Shown: positions 17,985 through 26,754 of the stretch, one piece after another
Numbering within the stretch: position 1 is the first letter of the stretch
Layout of the letters: the number at the start of each line of letters is the position of its first letter
DNA from: Candidatus Proteinoplasmatales archaeon SG8-5
GTDB taxonomy: Archaea; Thermoplasmatota; Thermoplasmata; SG8-5
Reading direction: 5' to 3'
NCBI GenBank assembly: GCA_001595885.1
Contig: LSSH01000084.1
Span: forward strand, 1-41,329
DNA length: 41,329 nucleotides
Program-made: the position numbers and the translations under genes
Notes under the pieces: generated by a model
Databases searched by the model: none
What the model was told of the DNA's origin: nothing
The model's input: only the letters and a program-made list of their open reading frames with translations

Positions 17985-18980
17985 ATGAGGATATTGCACA
18001 TCGGAAACCTGGCCTCTGTTGGCTACAACCTAACAAAGAGGCTCAGAGAACTTGGGTACGACGCCCATCTTTTTGACTGGAGCACGACCGAAATCATTGA
18101 CAGGGAGGATGCGGACTGGGTCATCCGCCCGAAAAGGCACTTCTTCGATGCAAGTGATTTCCTTGCATTGAGACTCGGCCGATTTGACCTTGTACACATG
18201 CATACGTTATTGAGCGATTACTGTGTCCTCCAATCGATAAAATTCCTGATGAGGGCTGGAACTCCGACTAAGTTCGCGCATGCACATTGCTCCATTAATA
18301 GCGGTTCAAAGGAAATGTCCCCAAGGTTGAAATCTTATATCATTCGTTACGGCGCCAAGGCAGTCTTCTTTTCAACACCCAACATCGGTCCCAACATCCG
18401 ACGCTTCCCCCAAAGGAAGGTTTTTCTACCTAACCCCGTCAACACCGAGATATTCAGACCTGGTGGGGAGATTGAGTATACCAACAGAGTACTTTGTTGG
18501 GTGAAGATGGACCACAACAAAGGTTATGATGTCATCCTCGAAGCAATTAACCACTGTCCCGAGATTGACTTTGATATTCCTAGAATCGGTACACTGAAAT
18601 TCGATAAGATAAAATTCCCACCCAATGTACGCTTAATACCCCCTATACCGCATGACAAGGTTCCCGCTCTGTTGAACAAATATCCGCTGATTCTCGAACA
18701 GTTCCTCGTGGGGGCAATGGGGCAGTCTGGTTTAGAGGCGATGGCCTGTGGCAAACCAGTAATTTGTAATTGGAACAAGGATAATGACATTGAATATTCT
18801 GAACCGTGTCCGGTGGTGTCAGCGAAAAAACCAGAGGATATTGCCCAGAAAATCCGAGAAACAATAGATAATCACGTACAAATAGGTACAAAATCCAGAG
18901 ATTGGGTCGTGAAACACCATTCAATGCAAGTGGCTGTCGATAAATTATTGAACGAATACCGACTTCATGTTGATTTATAA
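17985..18980 (+). CDS. GT4-like glycosyltransferase (short form)
   Basis: 331 residues, somewhat short for GT4. It starts RILHIGNLASVGYNLTKRLRELGYDAHLFD and has FDLVHMHTLLSDY and FLPNPVNTEIFRPGG, then a donor domain from about residue 168 (RVLCWVKMDHNKGYDVILEAI). It ends with the block VGAMGQSGLEAMACGKPVICNW, where the upstream glutamate of the usual E-x7-E is replaced (LEQFLVGAMG). ATG 17985 follows a strong GGAGGAG. It converges with the DUF1616 gene, with stops 14 nt apart, and is the last glycosyltransferase of the locus. Confidence 0.8.
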   Translation: MRILHIGNLASVGYNLTKRLRELGYDAHLFDWSTTEIIDREDADWVIRPKRHFFDASDFLALRLGRFDLVHMHTLLSDYCVLQSIKFLMRAGTPTKFAHAHCSINSGSKEMSPRLKSYIIRYGAKAVFFSTPNIGPNIRRFPQRKVFLPNPVNTEIFRPGGEIEYTNRVLCWVKMDHNKGYDVILEAINHCPEIDFDIPRIGTLKFDKIKFPPNVRLIPPIPHDKVPALLNKYPLILEQFLVGAMGQSGLEAMACGKPVICNWNKDNDIEYSEPCPVVSAKKPEDIAQKIRETIDNHVQIGTKSRDWVVKHHSMQVAVDKLLNEYRLHVDL

Positions 18981-18994
18981 TCGTAAAATACGTA

Positions 18995-19891
18995 TTAAAT
19001 AACATTTACCCATATGTGTAGTTTATAATCGGTCATCGAACCGTTGATATCCAACGACCAATCAATTTGGTAAAGGCCCGGTTCTGTAAATCCGAAAACG
19101 AAGGTGTCTTCGAATGAATTCTCTGGGACAAGTGTGATATTTCGTATGAGGACTGTATCTGCCGATAAGGAATGCGTTGACGCCCAATTTTCCTCGTACT
19201 GCACCGTTGTGTGGTTTCCCACTGCGGTTGTTATCGTGTAAACTTTCTGCTCTTCTTCATGGCAGGTTATTCCTATGATAATCGCGGCCGTTTGATTTGC
19301 GGATATGTTCACGGGATAACCGCCATAAGTCCCGTCACTGTCTAGGATATAGAATTCGGTATATGCTGGTTCTATGGATGGCATCGCAAGCATATAAGCC
19401 ATGAAACATCCGGTCATAATTAACATAATCATTATCGACATGCTAAATAGTTTATCAGTTGAATCGGCTGAACGTGAAGCGATTTCTGAGATCATTAAGT
19501 TATATCGGTCGTCCATCGGTAGCGTTGATCTCCGATAACATGCAATCCCACTAAATATGAATATAATGAGTACAAGACCTACCAGTATATTGGTCAAGGT
19601 CAGGCCTGTTAAGTAACTGGTAACCAGCCCGTTAATTGCTACAATGACAATGCTTAGACCGATGCTTAAGGCAAGACGTTCCAGGGTGGAAAGACCTTTT
19701 TCAGGCCATAAACTGGATGTCAGTGTATACCCTGGTATCACCAGAAGCAAGGGAAGGCCGAAGGCGACCCTGAGGAGATTCCCTTCCTGTAGGAACAACG
19801 CTGTTAAAACACCCACAAGAGTGAATATTATGACCAATACAAGGTCAATTGGATATCTTTGAATTCCTGGAATATTCAGACTCGCAGTCAT
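18995..19891 (-). CDS. DUF1616 family membrane protein
   Basis: 298 residues. The N terminus (YPIDLVLVIIFTLVGVLTALFL, then LRVAFGLPLLLVIPGYTLTSSLWP and LERLALSIGLSI) matches the DUF1616 pattern: four transmembrane helices with a G-L-P-x-x-L-x-x-P-G-Y motif. A further helix near residues 150-170 precedes an outward-facing beta-rich domain of about 120 residues with N-x-T/S sequons. Function is unknown; such proteins are common in archaeal surface-glycan and secretion loci. It begins 27 nt after the ABC ATPase stop on the same strand, so the two are probably co-transcribed. Confidence 0.78.
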   Translation of the reverse strand: MTASLNIPGIQRYPIDLVLVIIFTLVGVLTALFLQEGNLLRVAFGLPLLLVIPGYTLTSSLWPEKGLSTLERLALSIGLSIVIVAINGLVTSYLTGLTLTNILVGLVLIIFIFSGIACYRRSTLPMDDRYNLMISEIASRSADSTDKLFSMSIMIMLIMTGCFMAYMLAMPSIEPAYTEFYILDSDGTYGGYPVNISANQTAAIIIGITCHEEEQKVYTITTAVGNHTTVQYEENWASTHSLSADTVLIRNITLVPENSFEDTFVFGFTEPGLYQIDWSLDINGSMTDYKLHIWVNVI

Positions 19892-19918
19892 CTACTTACA
19901 CCCAATTCTGAAGGAGAA

Positions 19919-20593
19919 TCAGTCTTTTTCCTCCTCTTTCAACTCACCTCTGTTCAGGAAGAACTTCTTCTCCACATGGCCCTCGACCACAGGGTCGTGC
20001 GAGGCTATGACGACGGTGGCTCCGAACTCCCTGTTGGCCTTCTTGAATGCGTCGATGACTATGTCACAGTTATCCAGGTCGAGCGAGGCGGTGGGCTCGT
20101 CCGCAAGCAATACCGATGGGTTGTTGGCCAGGGCCCGGGCGACCGCCACCCTCTGCCTCTCTCCTCCGCTGATCTCATCAGGATATTTTTCCGTGTAATC
20201 CTCGAGGTCGAAGGTGTGGAGGAGTTCTCTGACGCGCCAATCCCCGTCGTGCCACTTTGCGATCTTCATTGGGAGAAGAACGTTCTCGTAGACCGTCAGG
20301 TCACCTATGAGATTGTGGGCCTGGAAGACCGTGCCTATCTTGTGTAAGCGAATGTTGGCCAAATCCTTATCGGATAGACTTGCTGTGTCATACCCGTTCA
20401 GTTGGATCTCGCCCTGCGATGGAACGTCAATGCAGCCGATGAGGTTCAGGAGGGTCGTCTTTCCGCTGCCAGACCTGCCTTTAATGAGTATCATCTCCCT
20501 CGGAGCGATCTCCAGGTTTATGCCTTGAAGAACCTGCCTTTTCCCGTCATATGTCTTCCAGACATCCTTGACAACAATGTTCATCTGTTTCAT
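19919..20593 (-). CDS. ABC transporter ATP-binding protein, LolD/MacB type
   Basis: 224 residues, a complete nucleotide-binding domain. Walker A is GRSGSGKT (39-46), the Q-loop glutamine is in VFQAHN (about 91), the signature is SGGERQ (142-147), Walker B is VLLADEP (161-167), and the switch histidine is in IASHDP. Length and the SGGERQRVAVARAL spelling are typical of the LolD/MacB/FtsE family that powers FtsX-like permeases in exporting or releasing lipoproteins, peptides or other substrates. The two permeases are encoded divergently from 20672 and are the obvious partners. DUF1616 follows on the same strand. Confidence 0.92.
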   Translation of the reverse strand: MKQMNIVVKDVWKTYDGKRQVLQGINLEIAPREMILIKGRSGSGKTTLLNLIGCIDVPSQGEIQLNGYDTASLSDKDLANIRLHKIGTVFQAHNLIGDLTVYENVLLPMKIAKWHDGDWRVRELLHTFDLEDYTEKYPDEISGGERQRVAVARALANNPSVLLADEPTASLDLDNCDIVIDAFKKANREFGATVVIASHDPVVEGHVEKKFFLNRGELKEEEKD

Positions 20594-20671
20594 TCAATCC
20601 ACCGATATGGATTTAAGTCTTAAATAATATAGGCAGACTGGTTTAGGCAATGCCATATTAAAGAGTTTCGG
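20594..20671. promoter_or_regulatory. Divergent promoter between ABC ATPase and permeases
   Basis: The 78-nt gap contains TTAAATAATATAGG (about 20624-20637), a TATA-like stretch usable by the plus-strand permease gene, and GATTTAAG next to it, which reads CTTAAATC on the minus strand. One shared region would co-regulate ATPase and permeases. Confidence 0.4.
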
Positions 20672-21781
20672 GTGAGTTCTCTGACCATTATCGCCAGGTT
20701 GTCAACGAAGATGAACAAGCGGATATTCGCTACAATCCTAGGTATCGCATTCTGTGTAACCTATTTGGCAGGGACCAGCGCGATGGTAGATGGTCTCAAG
20801 GAGACCACAGGAACGATCGCCTCGACCTTCGATCAGGGTCCGGTCCTCGTGTATACGGACGAGGACTTTGCCCGAAGCGACATCAACGCTCAGGACCTGC
20901 CTAGCAATGAAACTGTGTTTGTGGCATTCAGTTTCCTGAACGTGACGCTCAGGGACAACAGCGGTAACCGGGTCGATAACGTTTATGCCGTATCAATGTT
21001 GGATACCGAGGACATCCTCGGATTGAACATGACCAATGAATCAACATCGTCACAGGTTTTGATCGGAACTCAGTTGGAGGGGATGCTGATATCGAATACA
21101 GTTAATACGGGTCAAGGCGTCCAGTATTCACTGATATATGAGAATCAAACAGCCAATGTCAATGTTGACGGCGGCTACGCCCCTGGTTCGATATTCCCGG
21201 ATGATTGGCTGCTTGTCCCGAGAAGCGTCACCAACTCTCTGAGACCGGGCATGAACGAGAGCTACTCCTTCCTGATGATCGTGGAATTGGGTGAGGCGGA
21301 CGTGGATTGGAGCATTGATGGGGCTCAGTTGAAACCCACCTCAGGCGTTGTCGGCTTCTTCGAGAGGGGCATCTATCAGGTGGAGGATGACCTGTGGACC
21401 ATAATTCTGATTACCGGTACAATCACAGCCCTTTTGGTATACTGCATCATCTCGATCGAGACCGAGTACAATGCACCTACAATCAAGATCCTCAGGGGTG
21501 TGGGAGCCACACGCGGTTTTGTCATCAGGGTCTTCCTGGTCAAGGCGCTCTTCATCACCTTCGTCGGGGGCGTGCTGGGAACCGCCCTCGGCTTCTGTGT
21601 CGCCAGCGCCATTTCGTCACTTTCCAGCATATTCGGCGTGTTCACATTCGTCACGCCGGTTGCAACCCTGGATTCACTGGGACTGCCCATCGCCATATCC
21701 CTGATATCAGGACTGATCGGTGGAGTCTGGCCGGCCGTCAGGGCCTCCAGGATATTCACGCTCAGGAGGAACGGACGATGA
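20672..21781 (+). CDS. FtsX/MacB-like ABC transporter permease
   Basis: 369 residues starting at GTG. One N-terminal helix (about 18-36) is followed by an extracytoplasmic domain of about 190 residues with N-x-S/T sites, and then three C-terminal helices (about 240-260, 285-312, 330-350). This is the standard FtsX layout. ETEYNAPTIKILRGVGATRGFVIRVFLVKAL is the conserved coupling segment between helices 2 and 3, with R-G-x-G-A as in MacB-type permeases. The stop overlaps the next permease start (ATGATG at 21778-21783), and AGGAGGA lies just upstream, so the two permeases are translationally coupled and likely form a heterodimer. Confidence 0.85.
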   Translation: MSSLTIIARLSTKMNKRIFATILGIAFCVTYLAGTSAMVDGLKETTGTIASTFDQGPVLVYTDEDFARSDINAQDLPSNETVFVAFSFLNVTLRDNSGNRVDNVYAVSMLDTEDILGLNMTNESTSSQVLIGTQLEGMLISNTVNTGQGVQYSLIYENQTANVNVDGGYAPGSIFPDDWLLVPRSVTNSLRPGMNESYSFLMIVELGEADVDWSIDGAQLKPTSGVVGFFERGIYQVEDDLWTIILITGTITALLVYCIISIETEYNAPTIKILRGVGATRGFVIRVFLVKALFITFVGGVLGTALGFCVASAISSLSSIFGVFTFVTPVATLDSLGLPIAISLISGLIGGVWPAVRASRIFTLRRNGR

Positions 21782-23013
21782 TGCTGGTGAGGAAGAAGAC
21801 CATTGCGGGCCTAGTCCTTTGCACCCTGGTACTCAGTGCTTCCGTTCCGCTCCTCCTGGGGATCGAATCGACCCCGAAGTCGGTCTTCGGCGGTGACATG
21901 GTGGCCGTTTCCCAGGTCAACTCCAGCGTCAGTCTGAACGTTACCTTGGCCGAGAAGATGAAGGAGCAGGCAAACGTGGTTGCCGCCAGCCCGGAGATAA
22001 CGTGCTTCTGCGTCATCGAGGACGAGCCGGTCATCGTTAGAGGGGTCCAGCTGGAGGATTTCCTCGAAATAGAGAACAGCACCCTTATCAGGGGTGAGGT
22101 TACCAATCCAGACAGGTTCGCGGTCATGGGCCGCAAGCTTACCAGGCGCGTCGGTCTGGATGTCGGCGACCGGTTCCTCATGACCGGGTCGTCATCTTCC
22201 GCGCTTTTCCAGCTCGAGGTAGATGCCGTATACAAGGGTAATTATTCTGAGGACGAGCTCCTGGTCCCGCTGCCTTATGCCAGAAGGATGGCCGGTCTCT
22301 CTTCGGAAGCCGTACTTTTCATCAGGGTCAAGACCACCAATCAAAGCGCTCTGGTCGATGAATTGGTGACCCAAGAGGCGCCGGTCATGGTTACCGACAA
22401 TACCGGGATTTCTACACCCGTGAACGTAAACATCAGCGAGGAGGACCGGGTCAAGCAGCAGCTGGCCATCAAATACCTTGACACGGCGAAGTTCAAGGCA
22501 TCGAACGGCAGTTATGTGAGCATGTTCGTCCAGGAGGGGGCGAACAGCATCAGGATCGTCGTAACCACATTCATTGTCCTGGACGGCGCTCTGGCCTTCA
22601 TCGGCTCGGCAGCCATCATCTCAAGGGCCGTGATCGAGAGGAGCACCGAGATGGGCATCCTATCGGCCATCGGGGCTAACAGAAGAAAGATAAAATCAAT
22701 GGTTGTGCGCGACGTGTTCCTTATCTCTGTCACCGCCTCCTTAATTGGGACGCTGGTCGGGTATGCTATCGTCACATGGGTCGAGAATAACGGATTACTG
22801 CTGATGTTCGGAGAGTCCATTCACGCGGTCATCGACGCGAACCTGCTCGTGATGATATTCCTAATCTCCGTGATAATCCACGTCTGTTCCGCCCTGCTCG
22901 TCGGGACAGTGCTAACCAAGGCCAGGCCGCGACACCTCATGCAAGAGGCTGAGGTGCAGGAGAAGGAGGATGCCGCTCCTGCCTTCGAATCCCTGCTGGG
23001 GGTGGATGGCTGA
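21778..23013 (+). CDS. FtsX/MacB-like ABC transporter permease
   Basis: 411 residues from ATG 21778. A longer open frame exists upstream but lies inside the previous gene. One N-terminal helix (about 8-26), a large outer domain, then three helices near residues 265-285, 315-335 and 352-375. The coupling helix reads SRAVIERSTEMGILSAIGANRRKIKSMVVRDVF, the classic G-I-L-x-A-I-G-A motif. The C-terminal tail is acidic and hydrophilic. The first permease, this one and the divergent ATPase make a complete exporter. The TGA overlaps the probable CTG start of the next gene. Confidence 0.85.
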   Translation: MMLVRKKTIAGLVLCTLVLSASVPLLLGIESTPKSVFGGDMVAVSQVNSSVSLNVTLAEKMKEQANVVAASPEITCFCVIEDEPVIVRGVQLEDFLEIENSTLIRGEVTNPDRFAVMGRKLTRRVGLDVGDRFLMTGSSSSALFQLEVDAVYKGNYSEDELLVPLPYARRMAGLSSEAVLFIRVKTTNQSALVDELVTQEAPVMVTDNTGISTPVNVNISEEDRVKQQLAIKYLDTAKFKASNGSYVSMFVQEGANSIRIVVTTFIVLDGALAFIGSAAIISRAVIERSTEMGILSAIGANRRKIKSMVVRDVFLISVTASLIGTLVGYAIVTWVENNGLLLMFGESIHAVIDANLLVMIFLISVIIHVCSALLVGTVLTKARPRHLMQEAEVQEKEDAAPAFESLLGVDG

Positions 23014-24701
23014 ACAGGAGGCACACCATTCTCCTCGGCATATTGCTATTGGTAATAGCGTTCAGCGTCAGGCTTGCTCCCCTTCACGAATCTCCGATGC
23101 CCTACAACATAGACGGCTTCCCGCTCGCACGTATCTCCGAGTCAATCATCGATACCGAACATATTCCATCCCCCTCGGGGTACGAGGGATTGATAGGTTA
23201 CAATTTGAAGCTGCCGATATTCTCACTTGTCCTGACCTGCTTCTCGTTGGTTCTCGGTGTTGAACCATTGACGCTGTTACCCTACTTCTGCGCTTTGATC
23301 GGTTCAATGGCTGTCCTGTTCATTTACGTGCTCACCCTTCACCTCACTCAGAACCGGTTGGCCGGCTTCGTAGCTGGCCTGTTCGCTGCCCTGACTGGTC
23401 TGTTCGTCTACGTGACAACCGCGGCCATGAAGCAGCTGTTGGCCATCGTTCTTCTGGTATTCGCTGTGTACCTCTTCACCAGGAGGGAAGATTGGCGCTG
23501 TCGTCTGTTGATGGTCGTTACATTGATCATGTTACCGTTCACCCATCACCTGACGACGTTGATAGCGCTGCTGATATTGTCGACTGCCATAGGCACGACG
23601 GCCATCAAGGGCAACCTTTTCAAGTTGAGGGCCCTGAGGAGCCTCGCCCTGGATGTCGTTACTGGTCCTCTCATACTGATATTATCCCTTGCCTACTACC
23701 GCAGCGTGAACCTGGAGTTTGTCAACGAAGTGGGCAACATCAACGACGTTGTCCTGCTTGGCTCGGTGTTCATACTGTTGTTCGCGGCGGCGAAGCTTAT
23801 TTCCGAAACAGCACAGAGCAAGCCGTGGTTCTTCCTGACGCGGAAGGATGGCCAGGAATTGGGAGTGGCACATATTTTCGATGAGAAGGTCCTCATCTTC
23901 GTTGTCGGGATTGGCACCCTCTACCTCAACTCCAGGATCAAGGTGTTCACGGGCAGCGTAATGACAACCGACACGCTGTTCAATCTCATGTTCCCGTATC
24001 TGATACTCACAGTCATCGGCCTCATAGGTTTCAACGTTCTACGGTATTCCCGTTTTCCCAGGAGGGACATCATCATCGGCATGTTCATGGCCCCGTTCTG
24101 CGTGATGGTCTTTGCCGTCCTCAGGGGTCTGGACATCTTTAACTTCACCCTCGTATACAGGAGCTACAACTTCATCGACGTACCAATGGCCATCGTTGTG
24201 GGCGTCGGAGCGGCCTACCTGTTCACCAGGATGAGGAAGTTCACAATCAGGCAAAGGGAGTTCAGAGTGCTTCCCTACGGTGTCCTCGCCGTGGTTGGCC
24301 TCCTTTGTGTCGCATCCGTCCCCCTCGCGTACAACAGCGAGGAGGCGTTCGGCATCCAGGAGATCACGTATCCGTACGAGTTCGAGGGCCTGGAATGGGT
24401 GGCGGAGGCTAATGTCACAGCGGTGGTAACAGATCAGAGGTACGGTGACATCATCGAGCCGTACTTCGGAGTGGATGCTGACAGAACGGGACCCTGGAGA
24501 ATGAAGAGTCAATATATCGATACCGGCGATGTCATTTTGATTTCCAATTACTGGACCGACGGCGGGGCACAGATGTCGATACTGGGCCGCGAATATTTCA
24601 CAGACCACTGGCTGGAAGACTTCTACGATAATCTGGATTTCAATATCGTATATGTGGGCGGTCCCGAAGGCAGGGAAGTGGTGGTTGCGATTGCAGGATG
24701 A
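23010..24701 (+). CDS. Large polytopic membrane protein, unrecognised (GT-C-like), probable CTG start
   Basis: 563 residues if started at CTG 23010, 552 from the first conventional start, TTG 23043. I prefer 23010: it overlaps the previous TGA as CTGA, follows a G-rich GGGGGTGGAT stretch, and restores LNRRHTILL ahead of the first helix, a normal positively charged N terminus that the TTG start lacks. About twelve helices follow. The first outer loop holds MPYNIDGFPLARISESIID with acidic residues at the place where GT-C enzymes have theirs. A C-terminal soluble domain of about 120 residues begins near FGIQEITYPYE. It could be a membrane glycosyltransferase; no diagnostic motif was seen. It is probably co-transcribed with the permeases. 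Confidence 0.7.
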   Translation: MNRRHTILLGILLLVIAFSVRLAPLHESPMPYNIDGFPLARISESIIDTEHIPSPSGYEGLIGYNLKLPIFSLVLTCFSLVLGVEPLTLLPYFCALIGSMAVLFIYVLTLHLTQNRLAGFVAGLFAALTGLFVYVTTAAMKQLLAIVLLVFAVYLFTRREDWRCRLLMVVTLIMLPFTHHLTTLIALLILSTAIGTTAIKGNLFKLRALRSLALDVVTGPLILILSLAYYRSVNLEFVNEVGNINDVVLLGSVFILLFAAAKLISETAQSKPWFFLTRKDGQELGVAHIFDEKVLIFVVGIGTLYLNSRIKVFTGSVMTTDTLFNLMFPYLILTVIGLIGFNVLRYSRFPRRDIIIGMFMAPFCVMVFAVLRGLDIFNFTLVYRSYNFIDVPMAIVVGVGAAYLFTRMRKFTIRQREFRVLPYGVLAVVGLLCVASVPLAYNSEEAFGIQEITYPYEFEGLEWVAEANVTAVVTDQRYGDIIEPYFGVDADRTGPWRMKSQYIDTGDVILISNYWTDGGAQMSILGREYFTDHWLEDFYDNLDFNIVYVGGPEGREVVVAIAG

Positions 24702-25710
24702 GGTGGTCCTGGACGGTTCGGTCGGTGAAGGCGGCGGCCAGGTCTTGAGGTCAGGATTGGCCTTCGCCGCCATTACTGGTAAGAAACTGGCGATCGAGAA
24801 CATCAGGGCGAACCGGCCTAAACCCGGACTGGCAAACCAGCACCTGTCAGGTCTGAGGGCCATTGCCAAGATATCGAACGCTGACGTCACGGGCGGAGAC
24901 CTTGGATCCACCAGGTTATCCTTCCATCCGGATCAGATCAAACACGGGGACCACGAGTTCGCAGTGGGGACCGCAGGAGCGGTCACACTTGTGCTGCAAA
25001 CTATTTTACCCGCGCTGGCCTCTGTCACGGGTGAGTCAAGGATCAGTATTTCCGGGGGAACCGACGTGAAATGGGCGCCGCCTGTGGACTACTACAGACT
25101 TGTGCTGTTCCCTATGCTTAGTAAGATGGGAGTGGATTGTGCCATCGATGTGAAACTGAGGGGATATTATCCCAAGGGCGGCGGTTTGATCGAGGCCGTC
25201 ATCAGGTCCCAGGGGACGATAGGACCCTTACCGGAGAGTTATGAGGACATAGAGGGGATTTCAGGTATTATCAACATCACGGGCCTGCCCATTCATATCG
25301 CAGAAAGGATCGAGCGGGAAGTGATGAACGGCATTCAGACGAAAGTGCCATGTGATGCCGACATTCGGATCGAACAAGGGGCCAAAGGGCCCAGCCAGGG
25401 TGTCGGTGTCGTCCTCGCAGCCGGGGGCGGGGATAGGGTCATCGGATCAAACTCCCTCGGGGAGCGGGGCAAAACCGCCGAGAAGGTGGGCAAGGAAGCC
25501 GTGCAAGGACTGATGGCAGATATCAACGCCCGGGCGGACTTAGATGTGCATGCGGCCGACCAGATATTGCCCTTCATGGCGCTGGCCCCGAAAGGCGGTC
25601 GCTTCACGACCCGTTCGTTGAGCAATCATGCGATGACGAATATCGACGTCATAGAGAGGTTCCTGGGTAAAACCTTCGAGGTGGATGGAACTAGGGTCGA
25701 AAGGCTTTAA
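24691..25710 (+). CDS. rtcA: RNA 3'-terminal phosphate cyclase
   Basis: 339 residues from TTG 24691, or 335 from GTG 24703. It converts RNA 3'-phosphate to a 2',3'-cyclic phosphate via an adenylated histidine. Visible family blocks are LDGSVGEGGGQVLRSGLA at the N terminus, RPKPGLANQHLSGLRA, GTDVKWAPPVDYY, YYPKGGGL, and near the C terminus LSNHAMTNIDVIERFLG with the nucleophilic histidine. An ATG at 24698 overlaps the upstream TGA but is out of frame, so the true start is TTG or GTG. The gene follows the membrane protein with a short overlap and converges with the PAC2 gene (4-nt overlap). Confidence 0.92.
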   Translation: MQDEVVLDGSVGEGGGQVLRSGLAFAAITGKKLAIENIRANRPKPGLANQHLSGLRAIAKISNADVTGGDLGSTRLSFHPDQIKHGDHEFAVGTAGAVTLVLQTILPALASVTGESRISISGGTDVKWAPPVDYYRLVLFPMLSKMGVDCAIDVKLRGYYPKGGGLIEAVIRSQGTIGPLPESYEDIEGISGIINITGLPIHIAERIEREVMNGIQTKVPCDADIRIEQGAKGPSQGVGVVLAAGGGDRVIGSNSLGERGKTAEKVGKEAVQGLMADINARADLDVHAADQILPFMALAPKGGRFTTRSLSNHAMTNIDVIERFLGKTFEVDGTRVERL

Positions 25711-26486
25711 CCGTACATGGCCGGAGAGTGCTGGGTCGGCGGCTTGACGTCCTTCGCCTGCTTGTGAATGAGCTTCAGTTGTGACTCGATGCGGCCCGCC
25801 TCGTCGTACAGGGGTTTGACGTCCAGGTCTATGTGGAGGAGGAATTTGTCTATCATCTCGATGACCCGAGCGGCAGCGCGTGCGTCCGGGAAATCCGGAT
25901 GGGCCTCGGCCAGTATCGTGGCGACATTGAAGTCGCGCCTCCTGCCCTCGTTGAGTAGCACCCCCGCAACTCCCGTTATCACGCCCTCCGTGAACTCCTG
26001 GAGTCCGTTGGCGTTGAGCATGTTCCTCATCTCGTCTGTGCTTCCCACTCCGTAAACGCCCACGTCGACCTCCGCCGATTCCGAATCTTCCTCACGGTCA
26101 ATGACCAGGCCCTCGGGTGACAGGAGCATCTTGCACCGCTGCTCCTCGGTCCAATCCAGTATCGTGCTGGCTATGGGCTTCACAAGGTTTGGCGGCGGCT
26201 GGAACTCCGATATGAAGACGACCAGCTGGTCAACAGATTGCTGGCCGTCACCGAACTTCTCCCCCGCGTATATGCGCACGGGATTCTGCGGTCGGCCATC
26301 CCTGACCAACGATACCGTGGGAAAGTAGACCGAATCCATAATTCCGATCTGGGTCAGACTGAGGGTGTTTATGAGATAATTGGCTACTATTGAACTCACA
26401 AGGCCCACGCTGGGAAAACCGTCTATCACGGTCGCCCCGCGAATGTCCATTCTCTTGAGCTCGTAAATCTCTATGTCTTCTGCCAT
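25707..26486 (-). CDS. PAC2-family protein with C-terminal HbYX motif (PbaB-like proteasome chaperone/activator)
   Basis: 259 residues. The N-terminal domain (DIRGATVIDGFPSVGLVSSIVANYLI) and the VGSTDEMRNMLNANGLQEF and GVITGVAGVLLNEGRRR blocks identify the PAC2 fold of proteasome assembly chaperones. The C-terminal part is helical, and the last three residues are M-Y-G, fitting the HbYX (hydrophobic-Tyr-any) rule by which PAN, Cdc48 and archaeal PbaB dock in the pockets of the 20S alpha ring. A PbaB-type ATP-independent activator or assembly factor is therefore likely. ATG 26486 is preferred over the adjacent GTG 26489. It stands alone, convergent with rtcA. Confidence 0.82.
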   Translation of the reverse strand: MAEDIEIYELKRMDIRGATVIDGFPSVGLVSSIVANYLINTLSLTQIGIMDSVYFPTVSLVRDGRPQNPVRIYAGEKFGDGQQSVDQLVVFISEFQPPPNLVKPIASTILDWTEEQRCKMLLSPEGLVIDREEDSESAEVDVGVYGVGSTDEMRNMLNANGLQEFTEGVITGVAGVLLNEGRRRDFNVATILAEAHPDFPDARAAARVIEMIDKFLLHIDLDVKPLYDEAGRIESQLKLIHKQAKDVKPPTQHSPAMYG

Positions 26487-26593
26487 CACGTAAGCCTCAA
26501 ACCCGCATTTCCTTGCACATACTTAAATCACACCCCGTTCAAGTTATGGTTTGGATACATTGATTCAGTACGTCTGGATTCTAAATACAAAAG

Positions 26594-26700
26594 TCATGCC
26601 CCCCTGTAAGGTGGGGTGTCTCCCCGATTGCCCAACGGGTGACAATCCCAACTCCATGACCGTCGAAAACCCCGCCTTTTAGGGCGGGGATGCTCTCCAC
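26594..26700. repeat. Two inverted GC-rich hairpins, MITE-like or IS200/IS605-end relic
   Basis: The 265-nt gap between the PAC2 and TPR genes contains a hairpin at 26599-26616 (on the minus strand CCCCACCTTACAGGGGGG then CATG) and one at 26670-26689 on the plus strand (stem CCCCGCC/GGCGGGG, loop TTTTAG, then ATG). The two face each other as imperfect inverted repeats about 100 nt apart. A hairpin of this type followed by (C)ATG is common at the ends of IS200/IS605-type elements. No transposase frame remains. Related hairpins occur at 35322 and 38143-38239. Confidence 0.45.
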
Positions 26701-26708
26701 CCTACAAT

Positions 26709-26722
26709 AAATCTATAAATGT
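26709..26722 (+). promoter_or_regulatory. TATA box of the TPR protein gene
   Basis: CTATAAAT at 26713-26720, preceded by AATAA, lies 35 nt before the ATG at 26755. Spacing suits an archaeal promoter with a leader of about 10 nt, and no strong ribosome binding site is present. Confidence 0.45.
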
Positions 26723-26754
26723 AAAAGGCAATTCACCGCCAGAGGAATCAGTAA

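Noticed and set aside
19859..20347. A 162-codon plus-strand open frame opposite the ABC ATPase.
   Set aside because: The minus strand carries a complete ATPase with all motifs; the plus frame is a shadow.
21394..21777. An upstream extension of the second permease frame, which would make a 539-residue protein.
   Set aside because: It lies wholly within the first permease gene, is histidine- and arginine-rich and not membrane-like. The ATGATG overlap with AGGAGGA upstream marks the real start at 21778.
26621..26679. A possible TnpB C-terminal coding remnant ahead of the second hairpin at 26670.
   Set aside because: Only about 20 codons with no zinc-finger cysteine pattern or catalytic residues; too little to call a transposase relic beyond the hairpins.
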